From: Aggregatibacter kilianii
GTDB taxonomy: Bacteria > Pseudomonadota > Gammaproteobacteria > Enterobacterales > Pasteurellaceae
Length of the DNA stretch: 64,000 nt
Assembly: GCF_003130255.1 (NCBI RefSeq)
Contig: NZ_NRCN01000001.1
Span: 1,606,501-1,670,500, forward strand
Direction of reading: 5' to 3'
The position numbers and the translations under genes are program-made. The notes under the pieces are model-generated. The model was not told the origin of the DNA. It ran no database searches and saw nothing but the letters and a program-made list of their open reading frames with translations. Shown here piece after piece: positions 27,743-36,835 of this stretch (position 1 is the stretch's first letter; every line of letters begins with the position of its first letter).

Positions 27743-28342
27743 ATGCTGAAACGCCTTTTTGATATTTTGGTTTCGTTATTTGTACTGATTTTGTTTTCGC
27801 CGCTTTATTTATTCTTGGCTTATAAAGTGAAAAAAAATTTAGGTTCGCCGGTGCTATTTAAACAGATTCGCCCAGGGCTACATGGTAAGCCTTTTGAAAT
27901 GGTGAAATTCCGTACTATGAAAGATGCTGTTGATGAGCAAGGCAATCCCTTGCCTGATGCGGAACGGTTAACCGCATTCGGCAAAATGTTACGTGCCACC
28001 AGTTTGGATGAATTACCGGAATTTTGGAATGTACTAAAAGGTGAAATGAGTTTGGTCGGTCCCCGTCCGTTATTAATGGAATATTTGCCGTTGTATAACG
28101 AGAGTCAAGCCAAACGCCATGAGGTAAAACCCGGTATTACAGGTTATGCCCAAGTAAACGGACGCAATGCCATCAGTTGGGAACAAAAGTTTGAGTTGGA
28201 TACTTGGTATGTTGAAAACCGTTCCTTCTGCTTGGATATCAAGATTTTATTTAAAACTGTTTGGAAGGTCGTAGCAAAAGATGACATCAATGCTGTGAAT
28301 GATGCCACTATGCCGAAATTTGAGGGAAATAAAAAAATATGA
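27743..28342 (+). CDS. Initiating phosphoglycosyltransferase, PglC type
   Basis: A 199-residue small monotopic phosphoglycosyltransferase. A re-entrant hydrophobic helix lies at residues 5-27, the catalytic Asp-Glu pair is D89-E90 in TSLDELPEFWNVLKGEMSLVGPRPL, and PGITGYAQVNGRN follows. Such enzymes move a phospho-sugar from a UDP donor to undecaprenyl phosphate and so start each repeat unit. Small PglC-type members usually take UDP-diNAcBac or a related 4-amino-trideoxy sugar, which agrees with the aminotransferase and dehydratase downstream. It overlaps the ATP-grasp gene by four bases. Confidence 0.9.
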   Translation: MLKRLFDILVSLFVLILFSPLYLFLAYKVKKNLGSPVLFKQIRPGLHGKPFEMVKFRTMKDAVDEQGNPLPDAERLTAFGKMLRATSLDELPEFWNVLKGEMSLVGPRPLLMEYLPLYNESQAKRHEVKPGITGYAQVNGRNAISWEQKFELDTWYVENRSFCLDIKILFKTVWKVVAKDDINAVNDATMPKFEGNKKI

Positions 28343-29304
28343 ATATTTTAATTACATCCGCAGGACAACGTGTTTCTTTGGTCCGAGCATTTAAAACCGA
28401 ATTGTCGAGATTGGTAGAAAACGGCAAAGTGTTTACCGTTGATTTAAATCCTGTACTTGCTCCGGCTTGTCATGTTTCCGATGCGTATTTTCAGGTTCCG
28501 CGAGTGACCGATGCTATGTATATCGACACCTTGCTTACGATTTGTGAAGAAAATGCCATCAAATTAATTATTCCAACGATCGATACGGAATTGCTCATTC
28601 TAAGTGAATATCGTGAGTTGTTTAGTCAAAAAGGCATTTTTATTTCGGTCAGTGATACCGAGTTAATTAAAAAATGTCGTGATAAGAACTTGACGCATAA
28701 ATTATTTACTGAATACGGTATTGATATTCCAAAGCAATTTAATAAAAACAATTTAGAGTTTCCTTTATTTGCGAAACCTTATAATGGCAGTTTAAGTAAA
28801 GGGATTTTTGTGGCAAATCATGCAAAAGAGATTACACAAGAACAATTAAATAATTCTGAGTTAATTTTTATGCAATATATTTCGCCGGAAGAGTATGACG
28901 AGTATACGGTAGATTGTTATTTTGATAAAAATTCGGAATTAAAATGCTTAGTGCCGAGAAAACGTATTTTTGTGCGGGCAGGTGAAATTAATAAAGGTGT
29001 AACCAAGAAAAATCATATTGTTTCCGTACTGTTAGATAAATTAGCAAATTTAAAAGGTGCCCGTGGTTGCATTACAGTTCAAGTGTTTTATCACAAAACC
29101 GAATGTAATGTATTAGGGATTGAAATTAACCCACGTTTTGGAGGTGGTTATCCGTTAAGTTATTTGGCTGGAGCAAATTATCCTAAATGGTTAATTAAAG
29201 AATATTTATTTAATGAATATATTCCCGTGTTTGGTGATTGGGAAGATAACCTTTTAATGTTGCGTTACGACGCCGAAGTTTTGGTGCATGATTATGAAAA
29301 ATAA
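28339..29304 (+). CDS. ATP-grasp ligase, possible N-acylation of a 4-amino sugar
   Basis: A 321-residue CarB-like ATP-grasp protein. The nucleotide-binding lysine and glycine loop lie in FPLFAKPYNGSLSKGIFV and the metal site is EINPRFGGGYPLSYL. ATP-grasp enzymes join a carboxylate to an amine through an acyl phosphate. In Neisseria PglB2 an ATP-grasp domain is fused to a PglC-like transferase and goes with a glyceramido sugar; here the same two activities are adjacent, four-base-overlapping genes. No PglD-like acetyltransferase for position 4 exists in the cluster, so this enzyme may take its place. The gene is visibly more AT-rich than those around it and lacks uptake signals. Confidence 0.8.
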   Translation: MNILITSAGQRVSLVRAFKTELSRLVENGKVFTVDLNPVLAPACHVSDAYFQVPRVTDAMYIDTLLTICEENAIKLIIPTIDTELLILSEYRELFSQKGIFISVSDTELIKKCRDKNLTHKLFTEYGIDIPKQFNKNNLEFPLFAKPYNGSLSKGIFVANHAKEITQEQLNNSELIFMQYISPEEYDEYTVDCYFDKNSELKCLVPRKRIFVRAGEINKGVTKKNHIVSVLLDKLANLKGARGCITVQVFYHKTECNVLGIEINPRFGGGYPLSYLAGANYPKWLIKEYLFNEYIPVFGDWEDNLLMLRYDAEVLVHDYEK

Positions 29305-29932
29305 AGCATTAGTTTTAGATCTTGATGACACATTGTATGCCGAAATTGATTTTCTTTATTCCGGTTATAAACAAATTGCCATGCGTTTAGAACCGGATGA
29401 CTGGAAAATGTTGTTTAATGATTTGGTTAAGTTATATTGTAACGGTGATAATGCGTTTCAATATATTGCGGACAAATATAAGGTGGATTTGCCTACATTA
29501 TTAGATTGGTATCGATTTCATTTGCCGGAAATTAAACTTTTTCCAAATGTAGAAAATATTCTTAATCATTTGAAAGAAGATTATAAGTTGGCGGTAATTA
29601 CCGATGGTCGTTCAGTTACGCAACGTAATAAATTAAAGGCCTTAAATTTAGAAGGTATTTTGGATTATGTGGTGATTTCTGAAGAAATTGGAAGTGAAAA
29701 GCCTTCGTTAAAAAATTTCTCTTGTGTGCAGGATGAATTGCAATGCGAGAAATATATTTATTTGGCAGATAATCCGAAAAAAGATTTTGTCACACCGAAT
29801 AAATTAGGATGGGAAACGATTTGCTTGCGGGATAAAGGCAGTAATATTCATAAACAGGATTTCAATATTCAATCGGAATTTCTACCGCACTTTTATATTT
29901 CTGAGTGGTCAGAACTAACATCAGTGCTTTAA
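29288..29932 (+). CDS. HAD-family hydrolase
   Basis: A 214-residue haloacid-dehalogenase phosphatase. Motif I is LDLDDTLY, motif II ITDGRS, motif III lysine in GSEKPS and motif IV LADNPKKDF; a helical cap lies between I and II. It overlaps the ATP-grasp gene by 17 bases, shares its AT-rich composition and so probably works with it, for example by dephosphorylating the acid that is ligated. That role is inference. An alternative ATG exists at 29294. An uptake signal lies near the 3' end (29884-29892). Confidence 0.82.
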   Translation: MIMKNKALVLDLDDTLYAEIDFLYSGYKQIAMRLEPDDWKMLFNDLVKLYCNGDNAFQYIADKYKVDLPTLLDWYRFHLPEIKLFPNVENILNHLKEDYKLAVITDGRSVTQRNKLKALNLEGILDYVVISEEIGSEKPSLKNFSCVQDELQCEKYIYLADNPKKDFVTPNKLGWETICLRDKGSNIHKQDFNIQSEFLPHFYISEWSELTSVL

Positions 29933-29957
29933 TTATTTATCATGAAGGAAAATATCT

Positions 29958-31142
29958 ATGCTTAACACCTCTTTTGAACCTTGGCCGTCATTTACACAAG
30001 AAGAAGCTGATGCCGTTTCACGTACCATTTTATCTAATAAAGTGAATTATTGGACCGGTACAGAATGCCGTGAATTTGAAAAGGAATTTGCCGCATACAC
30101 ACAAACAAAATATGCCGTGGCGCTAATGAACGGTACGGTGGCATTGGATGTTGCCTTAAAAGCGTTAAATATCGGTGCAGGCGATGATGTGATTGTGACT
30201 TCACGTACCTTTTTAGCTTCTGCCAGCGCCATTGTGACTGCCGGCGCCAACCCAATTTTTGCCGATGTGGAATTGGATTCGCAAAATATTTCCCGTCGTA
30301 CTATTGAGGCGGTATTAACGCCGAATACCAAAGCGATTATTTGTGTGCATTTGGCTGGCTGGATGTGTGATATGGACCCGATTATGGCATTGGCAAAAGA
30401 AAAAGGCTTATATGTCATTGAAGACTGTGCGCAAGCTCATGGTGCTATGTATAAAGGGAAGCCCGCCGGATCTATCGGGCATGTCGGCGCATGGTCGTTC
30501 TGCCAAGATAAGATTATGACTACCGGTGGTGAAGGCGGTATGGTCACAACGAATGATGAAAGTTTGTGGAAGAAAATGTGGTCTTATAAAGATCATGGCA
30601 AAGATTTCGACAGTGTCTATAACAAACAACATCCGCCGGGATTCCGTTGGTTGCATGATTCTTTCGGCACAAACTGGCGCATGTTGGAAGTGCAAGCCGT
30701 CATTGGGCGTATTCAATTAAAACGCATGGCGGATTGGACGGCACAACGTAATAAAAATATGCAATTTATTTTTGATTCCTTTGGCGATACGCCATTTTTC
30801 ACCGTGCATAAGCCAAGCGAGGATTATGTGCATGCGGCGTATAAATGCTATGTGCAGGTGAATTTGCAGGCTTTACCGGAAGGCTGGACGCGGGATCGTA
30901 TTATGCAGGTGATTAATGACCAGCAGGTGCCTTGTTATAGCGGTTCTTGTTCTGAAGTGTATTTGGAAAAAGCCTTCGATAACACGCCATGGCGACCAAA
31001 AGTGCGGTTAAAAAATGCAGTAGATTTAGGGGAAACCAGTTTAATGTTTTTGGTTCACCCGACATTAAGCGAAAGCAGTCTTGAACGTTGTCGTCAGGCA
31101 ATTAAACATGTGATTCAACAGTTAGCCGCTGAGGCAAAATAA
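29958..31142 (+). CDS. PLP-dependent sugar aminotransferase, PglE-like
   Basis: A 394-residue DegT/DnrJ/EryC1/StrS aminotransferase, distinct from the WbpE-like one upstream. K185 in SFCQDKIMTTGGEGGM is the PLP lysine and D156 lies in VIEDCAQAHGA. With the 4,6-dehydratase encoded next, it should convert UDP-4-keto-6-deoxy-GlcNAc into a 4-amino sugar, the substrate expected for the PglC-like transferase. GAGDDVIVTSRTFLASASAIV fits enzymes of this subgroup. An uptake signal lies at 31000-31008. Stereochemistry at C4 is unknown. Confidence 0.87.
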   Translation: MLNTSFEPWPSFTQEEADAVSRTILSNKVNYWTGTECREFEKEFAAYTQTKYAVALMNGTVALDVALKALNIGAGDDVIVTSRTFLASASAIVTAGANPIFADVELDSQNISRRTIEAVLTPNTKAIICVHLAGWMCDMDPIMALAKEKGLYVIEDCAQAHGAMYKGKPAGSIGHVGAWSFCQDKIMTTGGEGGMVTTNDESLWKKMWSYKDHGKDFDSVYNKQHPPGFRWLHDSFGTNWRMLEVQAVIGRIQLKRMADWTAQRNKNMQFIFDSFGDTPFFTVHKPSEDYVHAAYKCYVQVNLQALPEGWTRDRIMQVINDQQVPCYSGSCSEVYLEKAFDNTPWRPKVRLKNAVDLGETSLMFLVHPTLSESSLERCRQAIKHVIQQLAAEAK

Positions 31143-31157
31143 AGAGGCCGGATACTC

Positions 31158-33092
31158 GTGATTAAGTCTTGTATAGCAAGGTTGGTAGTCGCGTCAATAT
31201 GGGTAAAAGTGTTTGGTCTGATGTTAATCGACTTAATAGTTTTTCCTATTTTGCTGTGGATTTGCTATTCCTTGCGTTTATTTGATGTTTCTATCTATTA
31301 CATCGTGCCGAAACTCTATTTAAGTGAAATATGGGTTTCCGTGTTGGCAGTAGCGAGTTTGTTTATTTGTCGGGTTTATCATTTTGTGATTCGGACGTTT
31401 AATGAAAACCTGATTTTTAGATTGATTATTGCCACCGCAATGACCGTCATTGGGCTGTTTTTATTAAAAAATGTTATCAACACCCTACTGCCGACATCGG
31501 TCATTTTAATGTTTGGCTTTATGATGTTCCTTTGGGTGTTGTTAAGCCGCACCATTATTCGCTTCTTGGTTAGAAATATTTTAAGTTCCAGCAAAGTAAG
31601 CAAACGCATTGCCATTTATGGTGCCGGTGCGGCAGGGCAGCAAATTGCCCAAACGTTGGTCAATTCCGATGAGCACGTACCGCTGTTTTTTATTGATGAT
31701 GACAAAAATTTAATTAACCGCCGCGCCGGTCGTTTGAAAATTTATTCGGCAGAAGCGGGATTGGAGGCCTTAAGACGCTATGAGATTGATGAAATTCTAA
31801 TTGCCTTACCGTCGGTAAGCCGTGCCAGAAAGAATGAAATCGTTGAATTTTTATCACAATCTCATTTGCGGATTATGGAATTGCCGGGGCTCACTGAATT
31901 GGTGGATGGCAAAATCAATATTGCGGATATGAAAGAGATCAACATTATTGATTTGCTTGGACGCGATCCGGTTGATCCTGTTCCTGAATTATTCAGCAAG
32001 AATATTTGTGACCAAATTGTGATGGTGACGGGAGCCGGTGGTTCTATAGGTTCTGAGTTATGTCGTCAGATTATTCGTAATCGACCGAAACTCTTGCTAT
32101 TGTTTGAGATTTCCGAATATGCGTTATATGCCATTGAACAAGATTTGAAAGACATTATGCGCAAAGAATCCATTACGGGAGTGGTTGTACATCCATTATT
32201 GGGCAGTGTGCAAAATACGCAACGCTTAACGGAAATCATGCAAACTTTTAAGGTAGACACCGTTTATCATGCGGCCGCGTATAAACATGTACCAATGGTG
32301 GAATATAACGTTGTTGAAGGTGTGCAAAATAACATTTTCGGCACGTATAACACTGCTAAGGCGGCGATTAAAGCGAAAGTGAAGTCTTTCGTATTAATTT
32401 CTACCGATAAAGCCGTACGTCCGACAAATGTGATGGGCACAACCAAGCGTATTGCGGAGTTATGCTTGCAGGCGTTGGCTACAGAAAAAGGCAAAACCCA
32501 TGATACGTTATTTTCCATGGTGCGTTTTGGTAATGTGTTGGGATCTTCCGGCTCCGTTATTCCATTGTTCAAAAAACAAATTGAGCAGGGCGGACCAATC
32601 ACAGTAACCGATGAGCGCATTATTCGTTACTTTATGACTATTCCCGAAGCTGCACAGTTGGTTATTCAAGCAGGTGCTATGGCAAAAGGCGGTGATGTGT
32701 TTATTTTGGATATGGGCGAGCCTGTAAAGATTGTCGATTTAGCCCGTAATCTTATTAAACTTTCAGGTTTCAGTGTGCGTGACGAAAAACATCCTGACGG
32801 CGAAATCGAAATTCGTTTTACCGGTTTAAGACCCGGAGAGAAACTTTATGAGGAGCTGTTGATCGGGGATGATAATGTGGAGCCGACATATCACCAGCGC
32901 ATCATGACTGCGCATGAAGATTATTTGCCACTAGAGGCATTAAATGCGTTGATAACGGAGCTTGAAAAAGCTTGTGATAACAATGATTGTGAACGGATTC
33001 GAAATCTATTATTGGGCGCTCCGGCCGGTTATCAACCGGTGAGCAATTTGGCGGATTTTGTTTGGACCAAACAGCAAAATCTAACTCATTAA
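31158..33092 (+). CDS. Membrane nucleotide-sugar 4,6-dehydratase (PglF/WbpM/CapD family)
   Basis: A 644-residue protein starting at GTG. Four hydrophobic helices occupy roughly residues 10-150, a first Rossmann unit follows (IAIYGAGAAGQQIAQTL), and then the catalytic short-chain domain (MVTGAGGSIGSELCRQI, YHAAAYKHVPMVE, STDKAVRPTNVMGTTKR). The active-site tyrosine of usual dehydratases is replaced by Met in the M-x3-K pattern, the hallmark of the PglF/WbpM group. It makes UDP-2-acetamido-4-keto-2,4,6-trideoxyhexose from UDP-GlcNAc and feeds the preceding aminotransferase. Confidence 0.92.
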   Translation: MIKSCIARLVVASIWVKVFGLMLIDLIVFPILLWICYSLRLFDVSIYYIVPKLYLSEIWVSVLAVASLFICRVYHFVIRTFNENLIFRLIIATAMTVIGLFLLKNVINTLLPTSVILMFGFMMFLWVLLSRTIIRFLVRNILSSSKVSKRIAIYGAGAAGQQIAQTLVNSDEHVPLFFIDDDKNLINRRAGRLKIYSAEAGLEALRRYEIDEILIALPSVSRARKNEIVEFLSQSHLRIMELPGLTELVDGKINIADMKEINIIDLLGRDPVDPVPELFSKNICDQIVMVTGAGGSIGSELCRQIIRNRPKLLLLFEISEYALYAIEQDLKDIMRKESITGVVVHPLLGSVQNTQRLTEIMQTFKVDTVYHAAAYKHVPMVEYNVVEGVQNNIFGTYNTAKAAIKAKVKSFVLISTDKAVRPTNVMGTTKRIAELCLQALATEKGKTHDTLFSMVRFGNVLGSSGSVIPLFKKQIEQGGPITVTDERIIRYFMTIPEAAQLVIQAGAMAKGGDVFILDMGEPVKIVDLARNLIKLSGFSVRDEKHPDGEIEIRFTGLRPGEKLYEELLIGDDNVEPTYHQRIMTAHEDYLPLEALNALITELEKACDNNDCERIRNLLLGAPAGYQPVSNLADFVWTKQQNLTH

Positions 33093-33112
33093 CTTTTATA
33101 ACGATCTAAACT

Positions 33113-34276
33113 ATGAAAAAACTCAGTCAATCTTTATTTTTAGTCGGAACTTTATTTTCTCTTTCTGCGTGTTCTCTATTGCAGCCGAGTTCCGGATCGC
33201 CAATGACCAAAAAAGCCGAAATTGTTGGTGAGAAAGTCGATTATACAAAAGCGATTGATGCTTATCTCATTACACCGCAACTTTTACGTGAGCTTTCTCC
33301 GGTAAATGCTTCAGCGCGTTCTAATATGAGCTTGGATTCGGCAGTGAAAAATTACCAATACCATGTCGGACCGGGCGATGTCATCAATGTAACCGTTTGG
33401 GATCACCCGGAGCTGACTACGCCGGCAGGTTCTTATCGCTCAGCCTCAGAAGCAGGTAACCAAGTTCATGCTAACGGTACCATGTTCTATCCTTATGTGG
33501 GCTCCATTAAAGTGGCGGGGTTAACCGTACAACAAATCCGTGCTCGATTAACCAAATCCTTGGCAAATTACATTGCCGATCCGCAAGTTGAAGTGAGAGT
33601 GGCTTCCTTTCAATCACAAAAAGCCTATGTGACCGGTGAAGTGAAATCGCCGGGACAACAATTTATCAGTAACGTACCGTTAACCCTGTTAGACGCTATT
33701 AATAAAGCAGGCGGATTATCTGATCATGCCGATTGGCACAATGTCAAACTGACTCGCAATGGCAGGGAAGAAACCGTTTCTATTGAAGCCTTGATTCAAC
33801 GGGGTGATTTAACGCAAAACCGCTTGTTAAATAACGGCGATATTGTTCATATTCCACGTAATGACACGATGAAAGTATTTGTGGTGGGTGAAGTGGTACA
33901 ACCTCAATTCCTTACTATCGGACGTAACGGTATGACCTTAACGGAAGCTATCAGTGCGAGTGGTGGTATAGACAAACTATCTTCCGATGCAACAGGTATT
34001 TTCGTCATTCGCGGCCAACGTGGCGCACGTGAAATGGTGAAAGATAATAATGGCGCGCAAATCGAGAAAGTAGCGAACATTTATCAGTTAGATGTGACCA
34101 ACCCGACCGCCTATATTTTAGGTACCGAGTTCTATTTGCGTCCGCATGATGTGGTGTATGTTACCACGGCACCAATTACCCGCTGGAACCGCGTGATTTC
34201 ACAAGTGGTACCAACTATCAGCGGTTATAACGATTTAACCGAAGGTACGTTAAGAATCAGAACTTGGGGACGTTAG
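33113..34276 (+). CDS. wza: Outer membrane polysaccharide export lipoprotein, Wza type
   Basis: A 387-residue protein with a lipoprotein signal ending LFSLSAC, lipidated at C20. A Poly_export domain (about residues 75-165, YHVGPGDVINVTVWDHPELT) and SLBB domains (AYVTGEVKSPGQQFI, VFVVGEVVQPQFLTI) follow, and the aromatic C-terminal end (ITRWNRVISQVVPTISG) resembles the helix that forms the outer membrane pore in E. coli Wza. Its presence points to a capsule or exopolysaccharide rather than LPS O-antigen. Confidence 0.92.
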   Translation: MKKLSQSLFLVGTLFSLSACSLLQPSSGSPMTKKAEIVGEKVDYTKAIDAYLITPQLLRELSPVNASARSNMSLDSAVKNYQYHVGPGDVINVTVWDHPELTTPAGSYRSASEAGNQVHANGTMFYPYVGSIKVAGLTVQQIRARLTKSLANYIADPQVEVRVASFQSQKAYVTGEVKSPGQQFISNVPLTLLDAINKAGGLSDHADWHNVKLTRNGREETVSIEALIQRGDLTQNRLLNNGDIVHIPRNDTMKVFVVGEVVQPQFLTIGRNGMTLTEAISASGGIDKLSSDATGIFVIRGQRGAREMVKDNNGAQIEKVANIYQLDVTNPTAYILGTEFYLRPHDVVYVTTAPITRWNRVISQVVPTISGYNDLTEGTLRIRTWGR

Positions 34277-34394
34277 TCCGTAGTTATTAATCATGGAAGA
34301 AATATCTTTGAGATTTTGGTATTTCTTCCTTCACCGCTTTTTTATAAGAATTACCGTTTTCCGGTATGAAAAAAGCCGAATTAAGGGTTTTATG

Positions 34395-36509
34395 ATGAGT
34401 AAAAAACAGAATGACGTAATTGATCTGAGTAAACTGCTAGCCGTCTTTTGGGATCGGAAACGAACCATAATTTCCACGACGTTACTATTTTTTATACTAG
34501 GTCTGGCTTATGCCATACTGGCACCGTCTATTTACACTGCAAATGCCTCCGTGCAGGTGGAAGCTAAATATACCGGTGGTGCGTTGAAAGATTTATCTAC
34601 CATGTTCGAGCAGGAATCTTCCGCCGCCACAGAAATTGCAGTGATCAAATCCAGAGCGATTTTAACCGGTGCTATAGAGGATCTGAATCTTTCCACCCAA
34701 ATTACCCCCGTTTACACTATTCCGTTTATCAGTAAGGGTTGGGAAAAGCTCACCGGTAAAACATCGGAATTAAGCATCGCCTATTTTATTCCTAAACAAA
34801 ATGAAGAGGACAAATTCACCTTAGAGATTGGTGCCAATCCTGATGAATACCGTCTTAGCAATGACGATGGCAAAGTGATTGTAGCAGGCAAAGTCGGTCA
34901 AGCCTATGATAATGAAGACGTGAAAATCGAAGTTACCTCATTAAAAGGGGATGCCGGAAAACGTTTCACCATAGAAAAACTAGATGAACTCAAGATTGTT
35001 ACCGAGTTACAGAAAAAACTGGCGGTGGAAGAGCAGGGTAAACTAACCGGCGTAATTTCCTTAACGTTAAACGGTGAAGACAAAGACTATATCGCCAACG
35101 TATTGCGCGCCATTACCGAAAGCTACATTCGCCACAGTACCGCCCGTAATTCGGCAGAAGCTGAGAAAAGTTTATCTTTCTTAAAAAATCGTCTACCTGA
35201 GGTGCGTGAACGTTTAGTCAAGTCAGAAAATGCCTTAAATGAATATCGTCAAAAAACCTCCTCAGTAGATTTAGGGTTAGAAGCGAAATCCATTTTAGAG
35301 ACCATGGTACAACTGGAAGAGGATTTAAACGCTTTAACCATCAAAGAAAGTGATATTTCCCAACGATTCAAAAAAAGTCACCCAACCTACATGGCATTAC
35401 TCCAACAACGTAAAGTCTTGCAAAAAGAGAAAGCACGTTTAGCCAAAGAAATGGAATCTTTGCCGGAAACTCAAAAAGAAGTGGTACGCCTCACCCGTGA
35501 TTTCGAGTCTGACCAAGAAATTTATGTCCAACTTCAAAATAAAATTCAAGAGCTCGATGTTATTCGTGCCGGTGCGGTGAGTAATGTGCGTATTTTGGAT
35601 AAAGCACGTGCCATGCCCGATCCTATCGCACCACGCAAACTATTAGTTTTAGCCTTTGCCATTATTTTAGGTGGCATGCTTGGTGGTGCTATCGTTATTG
35701 TCAGCGCTTTGTTACATAAAGGCATCAAAACTACGGATGAAATTGATGAAATTGGGGTGCCGGTTTACGCTACCGTGCCTTATGCCCATAAACAAGTTGC
35801 TTTATCACGCGATAAGGCAGCGAAGAAAGCCAAAGAATTACAAGTTCTAAACTTGCTTTCCGCACGTTTTCCGGATGATTTATCGGTTGAAGCATTGCGA
35901 GGATTGCGTACTGACGTGCAACATTTATTAACGCAGGCTAAAAATAACCTCGTTATGTTCTCTGGTATTGGTGCCGGTGCAGGAAAAAGTTTTATTGCAG
36001 CAAACTTGGCGAACCTAACCGCCCAAACAGGTAAAAAAGTGCTATTAATTGATGCTGATTTGCGTCTAGGTTATTTGCACAATATTTTAGGAGTGAGCAA
36101 TCAACATGGCTTGACTGACTTGTTGACACAAGGTACTGCGATTGATCAAACCGTACAAATTGCCGCCGAGAATTTGCATACCATTACCCGCGGTGCCATG
36201 TCTCAAACACCATCGGAATTATTAGACACTCCGCGTTTTACGCAGTTATTGGAGTGGGCTTCTGCTAATTACGATTTGGTAATCGTTTCCGCCCCACCTG
36301 TCTTGGCTGTGACGGATGCTGCCGTCATCGGGCGTCATGTTGGAACGGTGTTATTAGTTGCCCGCTTTGAACAAACCAGCCAAAAAGAAATTGAGGTTTC
36401 CCGCCAACGCTTTATTAATGCAGGCGTGACCGTTAATGGTGTAATCTTTAACGGCATTAAACCTCGAGCAGTTAACCGAGGCGATTATTTCCATCGGTAT
36501 TACGGTTAA
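34395..36509 (+). CDS. wzc: Polysaccharide co-polymerase and tyrosine autokinase, Wzc type
   Basis: About 704 residues. The N-terminal Wzz domain has a membrane segment at about 25-45 (TTLLFFILGLAYAILA), a long coiled periplasmic part with the family PxxP-like LDKARAMPDPIAPRK, and a second membrane helix near residues 415-440. The C-terminal BY-kinase has Walker A GAGAGKSF, Walker A' VLLIDADLR and Walker B LVIVSAPPV. The C-terminal tyrosine cluster is short (DYFHRYYG, three tyrosines). ATG 34395 sits seven bases after AAGGG; an extension to 34293 has no such support. No wzb phosphatase lies between it and wza. Confidence 0.92.
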   Translation: MSKKQNDVIDLSKLLAVFWDRKRTIISTTLLFFILGLAYAILAPSIYTANASVQVEAKYTGGALKDLSTMFEQESSAATEIAVIKSRAILTGAIEDLNLSTQITPVYTIPFISKGWEKLTGKTSELSIAYFIPKQNEEDKFTLEIGANPDEYRLSNDDGKVIVAGKVGQAYDNEDVKIEVTSLKGDAGKRFTIEKLDELKIVTELQKKLAVEEQGKLTGVISLTLNGEDKDYIANVLRAITESYIRHSTARNSAEAEKSLSFLKNRLPEVRERLVKSENALNEYRQKTSSVDLGLEAKSILETMVQLEEDLNALTIKESDISQRFKKSHPTYMALLQQRKVLQKEKARLAKEMESLPETQKEVVRLTRDFESDQEIYVQLQNKIQELDVIRAGAVSNVRILDKARAMPDPIAPRKLLVLAFAIILGGMLGGAIVIVSALLHKGIKTTDEIDEIGVPVYATVPYAHKQVALSRDKAAKKAKELQVLNLLSARFPDDLSVEALRGLRTDVQHLLTQAKNNLVMFSGIGAGAGKSFIAANLANLTAQTGKKVLLIDADLRLGYLHNILGVSNQHGLTDLLTQGTAIDQTVQIAAENLHTITRGAMSQTPSELLDTPRFTQLLEWASANYDLVIVSAPPVLAVTDAAVIGRHVGTVLLVARFEQTSQKEIEVSRQRFINAGVTVNGVIFNGIKPRAVNRGDYFHRYYG

Positions 36510-36551
36510 CGCAAAGTGCGGTAGATTTTAAAAACGTTTGGAAAATGACTT

Positions 36552-36573
36552 GCAAGTGTGTCGGCACACTTGC
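36552..36573 (+). terminator. Stem-loop after wzc
   Basis: GCAAGTGTG (36552-36560), loop TCGG, CACACTTGC (36565-36573). The nine-pair stem with a stable UUCG-like tetraloop is not followed by a clear T run, so it may protect the mRNA end or act with a second hairpin at 36658. Confidence 0.5.
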
Positions 36574-36657
36574 TTACCCTTAACGGGGTTATAGGCAAAA
36601 CCAACGTTCAAAATTCATTGGATTTTTTGACCGCACTTTCCATCATTCAATAACAAC

Positions 36658-36688
36658 AAAACCGCCCGTTAACTAAGGGCGGTTTTTT
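36658..36688 (+). terminator. Intrinsic terminator ending the polysaccharide operon
   Basis: AAAACCGCCC (36658-36667), loop of nine, GGGCGGTTTT (36677-36686), then TT. A ten-pair stem usable on both strands, so it may also end the minus-strand purA/DUF484 transcript. Two single uptake signals flank the region (36514-36522 and, reversed, 36630-36638). Confidence 0.85.
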
Positions 36689-36703
36689 CATGGATAATGC
36701 CGA

Positions 36704-36835
36704 TTAGATTTTTGATTTATTGCTTACCCCAATATAAGTACAGGTCATAAACCCAAGCGCTAAAACATAGGGCGTATAGGCTGTTACCCCGGCAGGCGAA
36801 GCCGCGAGACCGAAGTTATGGGCAATTACACCCAT
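36704..36835 (-). CDS. Possible 43-residue hydrophobic protein or gene remnant
   Basis: An open frame that overlaps the 3' end of the DUF484 gene by 10 bases and fills the gap to the terminator. It reads MGVIAHNFGLAASPAGVT and then a single hydrophobic stretch, AYTPYVLALGFMTCTYIGV, ending NKSKI. It looks like either a single-pass small membrane protein or the last membrane helix of a lost transporter. There is no good ribosome binding site and no recognised family. It may be chance. Confidence 0.3.
   Translation of the reverse strand: MGVIAHNFGLAASPAGVTAYTPYVLALGFMTCTYIGVSNKSKI

Noticed and set aside
34293-34394. N-terminal extension of Wzc
   Set aside because: The extra 34 residues are hydrophobic and aromatic with no ribosome binding site at 34293; AAGGG sits before the ATG at 34395.
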